Below, in pieces: positions 26,884 through 35,654 of a stretch of DNA of 64,000 nucleotides. The notes under the pieces were generated by a model that did no database searches, had not been told where the DNA came from, and was given only the letters and a program-made list of their open reading frames with translations. The position numbers were made by a program, and so were the translations under genes. Origin of the DNA: Prolixibacteraceae bacterium (GTDB lineage: Bacteria > Bacteroidota > Bacteroidia > Bacteroidales > Prolixibacteraceae); NCBI GenBank assembly GCA_023229575.1, contig JALNYZ010000008.1:1-64000 (forward strand). The letters run 5' to 3'. Positions within the stretch are counted from its first letter, which is position 1, and the number at the start of each line of letters is the position of its first letter.

Positions 26884-28308
26884 TTACCGCAAATTCTTCG
26901 TTCTGCTGGCATCCAGCTTGATAAAGATAAATAGCAGGACGGTAAAAGACCACAAAGAGGATCCCCCGTAGCTGAAGAAGGGTAACGGGATCCCAATAAC
27001 AGGCGCCAGACCAATGGTCATGGAGACGTTGATAACGATGTGAAAAAAGAGAATGCTTGCCACACAATAGCCATAGATCCTGCTGAAGGCCGATCGCTGC
27101 CGCTCCGCCAAAAAAATCAATCTGATCAACAACGCCAGGAAGAGGAGTATCACAACGGTTGTTCCTAAAAATCCCCACTCTTCGCCAACTGTACAAAAAA
27201 TAAAGTCGGTACTCTGTTCGGGTACAAAATTGTATTTTGTTTGCGTTCCCTTTAAAAACCCTTTTCCAATAATCCCTCCGGAGCCAATGGCAATTTTCGA
27301 TTGGTGCACGTTCCAGCCGGCCCCGCGCAAGTCATTTTTTATCCCCAGCAGATTGTCAACCCTGTCGCGCTGGTGGGAGATCAGAATATTCGAATAGAAG
27401 TAGTTCACCGAAAGGGTAATGGCAATTGAGAAGATGAAAAAGAGCAGTACGAACCAGGCCTGCCGTATGTGATTTTTGAGCCCGTAGACGATGAATGCCA
27501 TAACCGACAGAACTGAGGTGACTACCATTAATTGAAAGGGGGTGGCATCAAACCCAATGAGGTTCTTAAGGCCAAACAGGATACCGTAAATCAGGGACAC
27601 CAACACAAAACCGATAATTCCGTCTTTAAAACTTTGTCGTAAAAAAATCAAAAGTATCAGCGATACGACAATTAATAGGATCAGTATTTGTAGCTGTGTC
27701 CAAAGTAGTGCCAGTATAAATAGGACAATAGCGGTAAATCCACCAATAAGGACGACGTCAGGTAACCCTTCACGGTAAAAAACCAAAAAGAAAACCGCAA
27801 AAACCAGCGCAGAGCCTGTATCATTCTGCAATAAAATAAGCAATGCGGGTAATAACATCATGGTACCAAGAACGATGTATGATTTGGTTCTGGCCATCTT
27901 AAAGCCAAACTGGCTCATGTATTTGGCCACAACAAGACTGGTCGCAAATTTGGCAAGTTCGGCCGGTTGAAGCGCCACCCCTCCAACCTCAAACCAGGCC
28001 CTTGCCCCATTGACTTCACGGCCGAGAAAGAGAACGGCAACCAATAAAAGTAGGATCAGGATATAAATATGGTATGCGAAGGCAACATAGAATTTACTGT
28101 CCACAATCAGCACACAAAAGGCCAGAAAAATTCCGGCGCAAATCCAGATCATCTGCTTCCCATATTGCTGGCCAATGTCCAGGATACTTTGATGTTCGTC
28201 GCTGTATACGGCGGCATATATATTGATCCATCCCATCATAACCAATACAAGGTATAACAGGATGGTTATCCAATCTAAATTCACAAATATATTGTTCTGG
28301 CTCTTCAT
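26884..28308 (-). CDS. rodA: Rod shape-determining glycosyltransferase RodA
   Basis: A 474-aa multi-pass membrane protein of the SEDS family (RodA/FtsW/SpoVE), with the C-terminal signature PLPFFSYGGSS and an extracellular GWNVHQSKIAIGSGG region. RodA polymerises peptidoglycan glycan strands along the cell side wall, working with the PBP2 encoded just upstream. It is the last gene of the cell-shape operon and lies 99 nt after mrdA. It is somewhat longer than E. coli RodA (370 aa) because of an insertion in the middle, as is usual in Bacteroidota. Confidence 0.95.
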   Translation of the reverse strand: MKSQNNIFVNLDWITILLYLVLVMMGWINIYAAVYSDEHQSILDIGQQYGKQMIWICAGIFLAFCVLIVDSKFYVAFAYHIYILILLLLVAVLFLGREVNGARAWFEVGGVALQPAELAKFATSLVVAKYMSQFGFKMARTKSYIVLGTMMLLPALLILLQNDTGSALVFAVFFLVFYREGLPDVVLIGGFTAIVLFILALLWTQLQILILLIVVSLILLIFLRQSFKDGIIGFVLVSLIYGILFGLKNLIGFDATPFQLMVVTSVLSVMAFIVYGLKNHIRQAWFVLLFFIFSIAITLSVNYFYSNILISHQRDRVDNLLGIKNDLRGAGWNVHQSKIAIGSGGIIGKGFLKGTQTKYNFVPEQSTDFIFCTVGEEWGFLGTTVVILLFLALLIRLIFLAERQRSAFSRIYGYCVASILFFHIVINVSMTIGLAPVIGIPLPFFSYGGSSLWSFTVLLFIFIKLDASRTKNLR

Positions 28309-28407
28309 TTATTCAATCAATAACCGTTATCAAAATGGTCAGCCACAAGAACATACCTGACTCACTTCTTTTACTTTATCCTTTTTACTTTATCCTTTAT
28401 CCTTCCC

Positions 28408-30237
28408 TCAGTCTCCCCCCGTCAAATGCATGGCTGAAATCAAATCAGCGCTCAGCATACTGGCTTCCAGCGGTTTTCTTTTGGGTGTTATGGAGTCGTT
28501 CAGGTATTTTTCGATGATCAAACTGGCAATAGGAGCGGCATATCGGGCACCCCATACACCATTTTCAACATAGACGCAAATGGCAATCTTCGGATCTTCT
28601 TTGGGTGCATAGGCAACAAAGGCAGAGTGGGCCGCACCATGGGGATTTTGAATGGTACCTGTTTTGCCACATATTGCTATCCCTTCAACCTTGGCAATCT
28701 TTGCTGTACCACCATCCACGACTTTCTCCATACCATCTGAAATCACATTAAAAAGATAGGGATCTGCCTGGGTAACATGTTTCTCGAAGGAGAGTACTCT
28801 TTCTGAACGGTCAAAATCCTGAATGCTGCGTACCATATGGGGAGCAATGTAATATCCCTTGTTGGCGATGACAGAAACCATATTGGCCAGTTGAAGGGGG
28901 GTCATCAGCAACTCTCCCTGTCCGATTGAAAATGAACGGATGGTCATCACGTTCCAGTGGCTTTTCCCGTAAATTCGGTCGAAATAGGTACCTTTCGAGA
29001 CGTTACCCGCATTTTCGGCAGTCAGGTCCCCTCCAATCCTGTGTCCAATGCCCAAATCCATCAAATGATTGCGCCAGGCTTCAAATCCTTCCTCTGCTGT
29101 TGGGTACTTGTTGATGATCGCTCGAAAAGCCTGAAAAAAATAGGAGTTGCAGGATTCACGAATGGCGCTTACCAATGGAAGCGGGGTTTCATGGTTGTGG
29201 GTGCATTTTATAGGTGTCGATCGCGGACCATTGCAGAAATACCGAATTTCCGGCCCCAGCAATCCCTCCTCAAGTCCAATAACTGCATCGGCCAGTTTAA
29301 AGGTCGATCCTGGAGGGTAGGAGGAGGTAATGGCCCTGTTAAGCATTGGTTTCAACGGATCATTGAGCAGGGTAAGATAATTCCTTGTTCTTTCACGACC
29401 AACAAACATCCCCGGATCAAAAGAGGGCGAGCTTGCCATGATCATAATTTCACCGGTAGCTGGCTCTATAGCAACGATACTCCCAACTTTTCCAGCTAGC
29501 AGCCGCTCACCGTATGTTTGCAGATCTGCGTGTAATCCCGTGATAAGATTCTTTCCAATAACAGCGGCGGTATCCATTTTTCCACCCTCAAAAGAGCCTT
29601 TGACCCGGTTGTGAACATCCACCATCATGTAGGAAATACCCTTAACACCCCTTAATTCAGCTTCATAAGCTTGTTCAATACCGGACTTTCCGATGTAGTC
29701 ACCGCTCTCATAATATTTGTCTTCATCAACCTTTTTTTGGTCAACCTCACCCACGTACCCCAGTGTGTGGGATGCAATTGTTGCAGGATATTGCCTTAGG
29801 GTACGTGCCTGTATGTAAAATCCGGGATATTTGAATAGCTGTTCCTGTAAGGCTGCATATCGATGGGCCGAGAGCTGTTTAATAACTGCTGATGGTTTCC
29901 ACAAGGAATAGCTTCTGGCTTTTTTGATTTCGCTCACAAGTTCTGTCTTATCGACACCAGCGATCCTGCAAAAGGAGAGGGTATCAAAAGGCTTCAACTC
30001 CCTGGGAGTGACCAATACATCATAAGCTGCCTGGTTGTACACAATCAGCTTGTGGTTACGGTCATACACCAACCCTCTGGCAGGATAATTAATTTGTCTG
30101 CGCAGAACGTTGCTCGCGGCAGAAATTTTGTAGGAAGAGTCGATAACCTGAATGTAAAAGAGCCGGGTGATCATGGCCAGGGAAGCTAAGCAAAATATGC
30201 CTATCAGCAAATATTGTCGTTTGGTATAGGTATCCAC
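28408..30237 (-). CDS. mrdA: Penicillin-binding protein 2 (transpeptidase)
   Basis: A 609-aa class B PBP. An N-terminal membrane anchor is followed by the PBP dimer domain and the transpeptidase domain with active serine S311 (STFK), an SCNSYF (SxN) motif, and K525 in GKTGT. It cross-links side-wall peptidoglycan as the RodA partner. The predicted start is GTG at 30237, placed 31 nt after mreD. All three catalytic motifs are intact. Confidence 0.95.
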   Translation of the reverse strand: MDTYTKRQYLLIGIFCLASLAMITRLFYIQVIDSSYKISAASNVLRRQINYPARGLVYDRNHKLIVYNQAAYDVLVTPRELKPFDTLSFCRIAGVDKTELVSEIKKARSYSLWKPSAVIKQLSAHRYAALQEQLFKYPGFYIQARTLRQYPATIASHTLGYVGEVDQKKVDEDKYYESGDYIGKSGIEQAYEAELRGVKGISYMMVDVHNRVKGSFEGGKMDTAAVIGKNLITGLHADLQTYGERLLAGKVGSIVAIEPATGEIMIMASSPSFDPGMFVGRERTRNYLTLLNDPLKPMLNRAITSSYPPGSTFKLADAVIGLEEGLLGPEIRYFCNGPRSTPIKCTHNHETPLPLVSAIRESCNSYFFQAFRAIINKYPTAEEGFEAWRNHLMDLGIGHRIGGDLTAENAGNVSKGTYFDRIYGKSHWNVMTIRSFSIGQGELLMTPLQLANMVSVIANKGYYIAPHMVRSIQDFDRSERVLSFEKHVTQADPYLFNVISDGMEKVVDGGTAKIAKVEGIAICGKTGTIQNPHGAAHSAFVAYAPKEDPKIAICVYVENGVWGARYAAPIASLIIEKYLNDSITPKRKPLEASMLSADLISAMHLTGGD

Positions 30238-30268
30238 CGTCTGTTTCTATTTCATTAATTTTTGGAAT

Positions 30269-30775
30269 TTACTTACGGAAAAATACAAACTGGCTGATTA
30301 CGATCAACGCAATTGACAATATTCCGCTAAGGATGGCCCTGGCCAGGGTGAAAAAGAACCCCTGAAACGTAAAGGCCTCAAGCATAAACAAGAGAAGGTG
30401 ATGGATGGCTACAAAAGTAGCTGTATAGCTGATGAACCAGTTCAAACTCATGGTTGAGATACGGGGCGCCGAAACCGATTCCCGTGTTTCGCGGGTGGAT
30501 ATTTCATTCAGAATCGTGGGTCTGATAAAACCAATGATTACACAAACAGCCGCATGGACTCCAAGAGTATTGGTGAAAGCATCGACTGAAAGGCCTAAAA
30601 TGAATCCAAGGAATATCAACAGAGCGCGCGGAGTATCATAAGGCAGCAAAAGCATGAAAATAAGATAAAAGAATGGTGATATCATTCTAAATATCAAAAT
30701 ATGATTGAAAACCAGCACTTGGAGCAAGACTGAGACAACAAATATCAGTGAATATTTAAGCAGGTTATTTACCAT
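30269..30775 (-). CDS. mreD: Rod shape-determining protein MreD
   Basis: A 168-aa integral membrane protein with about five hydrophobic helices, of MreD size, overlapping the mreC 3' end by 11 nt. MreD is part of the elongasome and links MreC to PBP2/RodA. The sequence itself is poorly conserved, and the call is supported chiefly by size, hydrophobicity and order mreB-mreC-mreD-mrdA-rodA. Confidence 0.88.
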   Translation of the reverse strand: MVNNLLKYSLIFVVSVLLQVLVFNHILIFRMISPFFYLIFMLLLPYDTPRALLIFLGFILGLSVDAFTNTLGVHAAVCVIIGFIRPTILNEISTRETRESVSAPRISTMSLNWFISYTATFVAIHHLLLFMLEAFTFQGFFFTLARAILSGILSIALIVISQFVFFRK

Positions 30776-31634
30776 CGTTGTTCAAGGATTCAAGTTTATT
30801 GATCTCTTTTAATTGCCTGTTTTCGACCAGGGCAACCTGAACGATGCTTTTGAAATCCACAGCCAGGTTGACATCAATCTTATAAAAATTGCTACCTGAT
30901 CCTAGGGTAAATTCAGAAACTATCCCAATCTCAAGACCTTCAGGGAAGCTGGAGGAGAAACCGGTTGTGACTATCGTATCCCCGTTCTGAACCGGAACGT
31001 GGTAAGGAATTTCATTTAGCTGGACTTTGCGGTAATCTTTGCCATTCCAGGAGAGTGATCCAAAGAAGTCGTTGCGTTTGATTTTTGCGCTCAGTTTCCA
31101 TCTTTCATTCAAAATAGATATCACCGTGCTGTAATTGTCGCCAACATTGGTAACCAAACCGACCACCCTTCCGGCCGAGACAACCCCCATATATTCTTTG
31201 ACCCCTTGGATACGGCCTTTGTTGATTGTTAGAAAATTGTGTCGTTGATTGATTGAGTTGTTGATCACTCTCGCTGTAGTGAAGAAGTAGACAATTTTGT
31301 TCAGCGAATCACGTGTCATCGCGATAAGCGGATTGCGCTCGGTCAAATAGCTTTGGCGGGAATTGTTGGCCCCCCTGAGCTGGTAGTGTTGAAGGGCTGT
31401 ACGCAATTGGGCATTCTCTTCGGCGAGTTCTGTATTCGCTTTTTTGAGGTCGAAAACCTGGAATACACCAATAAAGTTTTCAAAAAAGTAACCACTGATA
31501 CCATTGCTGGATGTTAGAAACTTAGCTTGCTGATAGTTGTTGTAAGTAACAACCATGGAAAGCGAAAATATTTCTAAAATTAAAAATAGGAATATGTAAT
31601 GATACCTTAGGATTAACCTGAATAAATTCCTCAT
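30765..31634 (-). CDS. mreC: Rod shape-determining protein MreC
   Basis: A 289-aa protein with one N-terminal membrane segment, a short coiled coil (about residues 60-85, KKANTELAEENAQL) and the periplasmic beta-rich MreC domain containing VGLVTNVGDNYSTV and DTIVTTGFSSSFPEGL. MreC bridges MreB filaments and periplasmic enzymes. It lies 37 nt downstream of mreB and overlaps mreD. Confidence 0.94.
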   Translation of the reverse strand: MRNLFRLILRYHYIFLFLILEIFSLSMVVTYNNYQQAKFLTSSNGISGYFFENFIGVFQVFDLKKANTELAEENAQLRTALQHYQLRGANNSRQSYLTERNPLIAMTRDSLNKIVYFFTTARVINNSINQRHNFLTINKGRIQGVKEYMGVVSAGRVVGLVTNVGDNYSTVISILNERWKLSAKIKRNDFFGSLSWNGKDYRKVQLNEIPYHVPVQNGDTIVTTGFSSSFPEGLEIGIVSEFTLGSGSNFYKIDVNLAVDFKSIVQVALVENRQLKEINKLESLNNDGK

Positions 31635-31671
31635 ATTTTAACTTCAAATGGCGCTATGGCAGGGATAACAA

Positions 31672-32694
31672 TTATCGGAGCAGGAAAGAGAATTTATCCA
31701 CGTTTTTAAGTGCAACACCTGTACCACGTGCAACGGCGCGCAACGGATCTTCCGCAATCCTGAACGGGATGTTGAACTTCTCATACAGCCTTTTGTCCAG
31801 TCCGCGCAGCAAAGCCCCGCCACCGGCAAGCCAGATACCTCTTTTGTAAATATCGGCATAAAGTTCGGGAGGTGTATGCTCCAGGGCATTGGTAATTGCA
31901 GTCTCAATTTTTGAAATTGATTTGTCCAGACAGTGGGCAATTTCAGTATAAGTAACGTGAACATCAATTGGCATGGCTGTCATCTGGTTCGGTCCCTTAA
32001 CAATCATATCAGCAGGTGGTTCATCCAGTTCGGTCATCGCGGAGCCGACCACAATTTTGATCTCTTCTGCAGTCCTTTCGCCAATTTTGACGTTGTGTTG
32101 GTGACGCATGTGTTCCATGATATCGGCCGTGAGATCATCCCCGGCAATCCGGATGGATTTGTTGGTAACGATACCACCCAGAGAGATAACGGCAATCTCA
32201 GTAGTACCTCCACCGATGTCAACGACCATGTTCCCTTCCGGGGCCTCTACATCAAGACCGATACCAATTGCGGCAGCCATTGGCTCATAGATCATGTAGA
32301 CATCCCGGCCACCGGCGTGTTCAGCAGAGTCCCGTACGGCACGGATTTCAACTTCCGTGGATCCGGATGGAATACAGATAACCATTTTAAGGGCAGGGGC
32401 GAAAAATCTTTTCTTGGGGTTGATCATCTTGATCATTCCACGAATCATCTGTTCTGCAGCATTAAAATCAGCGATCACACCGTCTCTTAGTGGACGAATG
32501 GTCTTCAGGTTTGAGTGGGTTTTGCCCTGCATTTGGCGGGCTTTTTCGCCAATGGCAACCAGCTTCTCTGTTTTTGTATCGATTGTTACTACCGATGGCT
32601 CATCCACGACCACTTTCCCGTTGTGAATGATGATCGTGTTGGCAGTCCCAAGGTCAATCGCAATTTCTTGTGTTAGAAATGAAAAGAAACTCAT
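31672..32694 (-). CDS. mreB: Actin-like cell-shape protein MreB
   Basis: A 340-aa bacterial actin. The phosphate-1 motif IDLGTANT, the GGGTTEIAVISLGG phosphate-2 loop and the C-terminal GGGALLRGLD motif are all present. MreB polymerises under the inner membrane and guides the elongasome. It lies 21 nt after purH, so the shape genes may share the purH promoter. Confidence 0.98.
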   Translation of the reverse strand: MSFFSFLTQEIAIDLGTANTIIIHNGKVVVDEPSVVTIDTKTEKLVAIGEKARQMQGKTHSNLKTIRPLRDGVIADFNAAEQMIRGMIKMINPKKRFFAPALKMVICIPSGSTEVEIRAVRDSAEHAGGRDVYMIYEPMAAAIGIGLDVEAPEGNMVVDIGGGTTEIAVISLGGIVTNKSIRIAGDDLTADIMEHMRHQHNVKIGERTAEEIKIVVGSAMTELDEPPADMIVKGPNQMTAMPIDVHVTYTEIAHCLDKSISKIETAITNALEHTPPELYADIYKRGIWLAGGGALLRGLDKRLYEKFNIPFRIAEDPLRAVARGTGVALKNVDKFSFLLR

Positions 32695-32715
32695 ATTTTA
32701 TTTTTTTATTTATTG

Positions 32716-34239
32716 CTAATGTTTAAAATGCCTGAAACCAGTTGTTACCATAGACATTTGATGGTCGTCGCAGAAATCGACAGACAATTTGTCCCGGATC
32801 GAACCTCCGGGATGAATAACGGATGTAATCCCTTCATTATATGCAATTTCCACACAATCAGGGAAAGGGAAGAAGGCATCGGATGCCATCACGGCCCCTT
32901 TTAGGTCGAAATTGAATGATTTTGCTTTTTCAATAGCCTGCTTCAATGCATCGACCCTTGACGTCTGACCTACTCCGCTTGCAAGTAATTGTTTATCTTT
33001 TGCAAGTACAATGGTATTAGATTTTGACTGTTTAACCAAACGATTGGCAAACAAAAGATCAGAAATCTCCTCTTTTTTCGGCAAAATAATCGTAACCGGT
33101 TTAAGATCGGCTTCGTTCTCCCTTTTGGAATCGCGGTCTTGAACAATTACTCCATTTAATACGGTTCTATATTGCTGAGGTTGAATGTTTTCTGACTTTC
33201 TTACCAAAACGATCAGATTCTTCTTCCCTTTGAAAATTTCGAGGGCTTCCTGTGAATATTTCGGTGCAATGATCACTTCAAAGAATATTGTTGCAGCCTC
33301 TTCGGCTGTGATGCCGTCCACTTCAGTGTTGGTGACAAAAATTCCGCCGAAAGCGGAAACAGGATCACCGGCAAGTGCAGCGCGGAATGCCTCTGTAACA
33401 TTGTCGCGCGACGCACAACCACAAGCATTGTTGTGTTTCAGAATAGCAAAGGTTGTTTCGCTAAACTCGTCAATCAGGTTAACTGCCGCGTCGATGTCCA
33501 GCAAGTTGTTGTATGAAATCTCCTTACCCTGAAGTTGATCAAAAATTGCCTCGAAGTCGCCAAAGAAAACTCCCTTTTGGTGAGGATTCTCACCATATCT
33601 GAGTGGTTTTGCCTTGTTAAAGCTCTGGCGGAAACTATCGCTCGTTTCGCCCGCAAAATATTTAAAAATAGAGGTGTCGTAATGGGAAGAGGTAGCGAAT
33701 GCCTCCGTTGCAAAATGCCTGCGATCTGCAAGGGAGGTAGCACACGCTTGTTGATTAAGAAGTTCCAATAATCTGCCGTATTGTCCCTGATGAGAAACAA
33801 TTACAACATCTTTGTGATTTTTTGCAGCTGCCCTGATCAGGGAGATTCCGCCAATATCTATCTTTTCAATAATATCAACATCCGTGGCACCGGATTTGAC
33901 AGTCGCCTCGAAGGGATATAGGTCGACAATCACCAGATCAATCTCAGGAATGGCATATTCCAAAAGCTGCGATCTGTCACCTTCGTTTTCCCTGCGGGCC
34001 AAAATTCCGCCAAAAACTTTGGGATGAAGTGTCTTGACCCTGCCACCCAAAATGGACGGATAGCCGGTTAATTCCTCCACGGCTGTGACCGGAATTTTCA
34101 GCTCTTCAATGAACTGTTTTGTTCCTCCGGTAGAGTAGAGCTTTACCCCTGATTTATTCAATTTTTCAACAATCTCCCCCAATCCATCTTTGTAGTATAC
34201 AGAGATCAAAGCAGACTTTATATTTTTTAAATTACTCAT
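32716..34239 (-). CDS. purH: Bifunctional purine biosynthesis protein PurH
   Basis: A 507-aa protein starting at the ATG at 34239 (MSNLKNIKSALISVYYKDGL); an upstream in-frame extension to 34308 gives an unlikely hydrophobic leader and crosses the promoter. The N-terminal half is the IMP cyclohydrolase domain (STGGTKQFIEE, GGRVKTLHPKVFGG); the C-terminal half is the AICAR transformylase (GENPHQKG, KHNNACGCA, SDAFFPFPD). It catalyses the last two steps of IMP synthesis. It heads the minus-strand operon that continues into mreB. Confidence 0.97.
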   Translation of the reverse strand: MSNLKNIKSALISVYYKDGLGEIVEKLNKSGVKLYSTGGTKQFIEELKIPVTAVEELTGYPSILGGRVKTLHPKVFGGILARRENEGDRSQLLEYAIPEIDLVIVDLYPFEATVKSGATDVDIIEKIDIGGISLIRAAAKNHKDVVIVSHQGQYGRLLELLNQQACATSLADRRHFATEAFATSSHYDTSIFKYFAGETSDSFRQSFNKAKPLRYGENPHQKGVFFGDFEAIFDQLQGKEISYNNLLDIDAAVNLIDEFSETTFAILKHNNACGCASRDNVTEAFRAALAGDPVSAFGGIFVTNTEVDGITAEEAATIFFEVIIAPKYSQEALEIFKGKKNLIVLVRKSENIQPQQYRTVLNGVIVQDRDSKRENEADLKPVTIILPKKEEISDLLFANRLVKQSKSNTIVLAKDKQLLASGVGQTSRVDALKQAIEKAKSFNFDLKGAVMASDAFFPFPDCVEIAYNEGITSVIHPGGSIRDKLSVDFCDDHQMSMVTTGFRHFKH

Positions 34240-34263
34240 TCTTAATTCCTTAAAAATTTTCAA

Positions 34264-34271
34264 CAAAAGTA
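34264..34271 (-). promoter_or_regulatory. Putative purH promoter (-7 box)
   Basis: On the minus strand this reads TACTTTTG, a full TAnnTTTG match. A transcript would start near 34258, about 19 nt before the purH ATG. No clear TTTG -33 element is present at the right distance. The position supports the purH start at 34239. Confidence 0.45.
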
Positions 34272-34311
34272 ATAAAAAATGTTTTAACTTTCGGGTGAAA
34301 TCAACCAACCT

Positions 34312-35562
34312 ATGTTATTTATAAGGCTGTTTCTGGAAAGTTTTCGTTTTGCGTACAACTCTTTGGTTGTAAATCAACTCAGGACATTTCTATCTCTTTT
34401 GGGTATTACAATCGGTATTTTTTGCATCATTTCAGTCTTTACCATCATCGATTCCCTGGAAAGGACGATTCGAAACAGTATGGAAAAATTGGGAAGCAAT
34501 GTCATTTATGTTCAGAAATGGCCCTGGGCCCCGCCTCCCGGTGAGACCGATTATCCCTGGTGGAAATACCTGAACCGACCGGTTCCCAAATTAATTGAAA
34601 CGGCTGAAATCAAAAGGAGGTCAAATCTGTCACAGAATGTGGTCTTTTTTCAGGGTTTTAACCGAACTGTTCAATTTGGCACCAACAAAGCTGAAAATGT
34701 AACCATACTTGGTGGGTCTTCCGGGTTGATAGAGACATGGGGATTAAAAATATCCTTTGGCAGACCTTTGTCTGAAGATGAACTGGATGGTGCCAGCAAT
34801 CTGGGTATGATGGGTTCAGAACTTGCGGCACAACTCTTTCCGGGAAGTACTGCTGTTGGTAGAAGTGTTAAAATTCAGGGGTATAACATATTGATTGTTG
34901 GAGTTTTCGAAAAAATGGGAGAAGACATGTTTGGTACCAGCATGGACAACAGGGTACTTATTCCTGTCAAATTTGCTCACCGTATGGTGGATCCCAATAT
35001 GGACGCAGGTCAGAGTATTATTGTTAAAGGAAAGAATGAAATAGTTGCTGCAAGGCTAACAGAGGAGTTGGAAGGAATCATGAGGTCAATACACAGAATT
35101 AAACCTTCGGAAGAAAATGATTTTGCATTGAACGAGGTTAGTCTGATTTCTGGTCAGCTTGAAGGCGTCTTTAAAGTTTTAAATATAGCTGGATGGATTA
35201 TTGGTGGATTTTCCATTCTGGTGGGCGGTTTTGGAATTGCCAATATCATGTTTGTTTCTGTAAAGGAACGTACCAAAATTATAGGAATTCAGAAAGCAAT
35301 GGGAGCTAAAAACCGGTTTATTCTTCTTGAATTTTTGTTTGAAGCAACCGTCCTGTCATTGATCGGTGGAACGATCGGTCTGCTTATCATCTATTTGGGT
35401 ACGTATATCGCCAAAGCTAGTTTTGATTTCGAATTTGTACTGACAGTTGGGAATATTGCTACGGGGTTGATTATCAGTATTTCTATTGGGTTAATCGCAG
35501 GATTGGTACCAGCCAGGTCGGCTGCCAGGCTTGATCCGGTAACGGCCATGAACAGTATTTAG
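34312..35562 (+). CDS. MacB-type ABC transporter permease
   Basis: A 416-aa membrane protein. An N-terminal transmembrane helix (QLRTFLSLLGITIGIFCI) is followed by a large periplasmic MacB core domain and three C-terminal helices of the FtsX fold, including GWIIGGFSILVGGFGIANIMF and the conserved KERTKIIGIQKAMGAK segment. Members move lipoproteins, peptides or drugs, or act as mechanotransmitters. No ATPase or membrane-fusion gene is adjacent, so the substrate cannot be assigned. Confidence 0.9.
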   Translation: MLFIRLFLESFRFAYNSLVVNQLRTFLSLLGITIGIFCIISVFTIIDSLERTIRNSMEKLGSNVIYVQKWPWAPPPGETDYPWWKYLNRPVPKLIETAEIKRRSNLSQNVVFFQGFNRTVQFGTNKAENVTILGGSSGLIETWGLKISFGRPLSEDELDGASNLGMMGSELAAQLFPGSTAVGRSVKIQGYNILIVGVFEKMGEDMFGTSMDNRVLIPVKFAHRMVDPNMDAGQSIIVKGKNEIVAARLTEELEGIMRSIHRIKPSEENDFALNEVSLISGQLEGVFKVLNIAGWIIGGFSILVGGFGIANIMFVSVKERTKIIGIQKAMGAKNRFILLEFLFEATVLSLIGGTIGLLIIYLGTYIAKASFDFEFVLTVGNIATGLIISISIGLIAGLVPARSAARLDPVTAMNSI

Positions 35563-35654
35563 ATGAGAGTGGTCATGGGAGAAAATAGAATGAAAGTGCG
35601 TTAGAATTTGAAAATTAAAATGATAAATTAGCTTCCATTAAGCGTGATTAACAA

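Noticed and set aside
26825..27196. 123-codon minus-strand frame at the rodA 3' end
   Set aside because: Alternate frame of rodA; the SEDS signature is in the rodA frame, and this frame has no family features.
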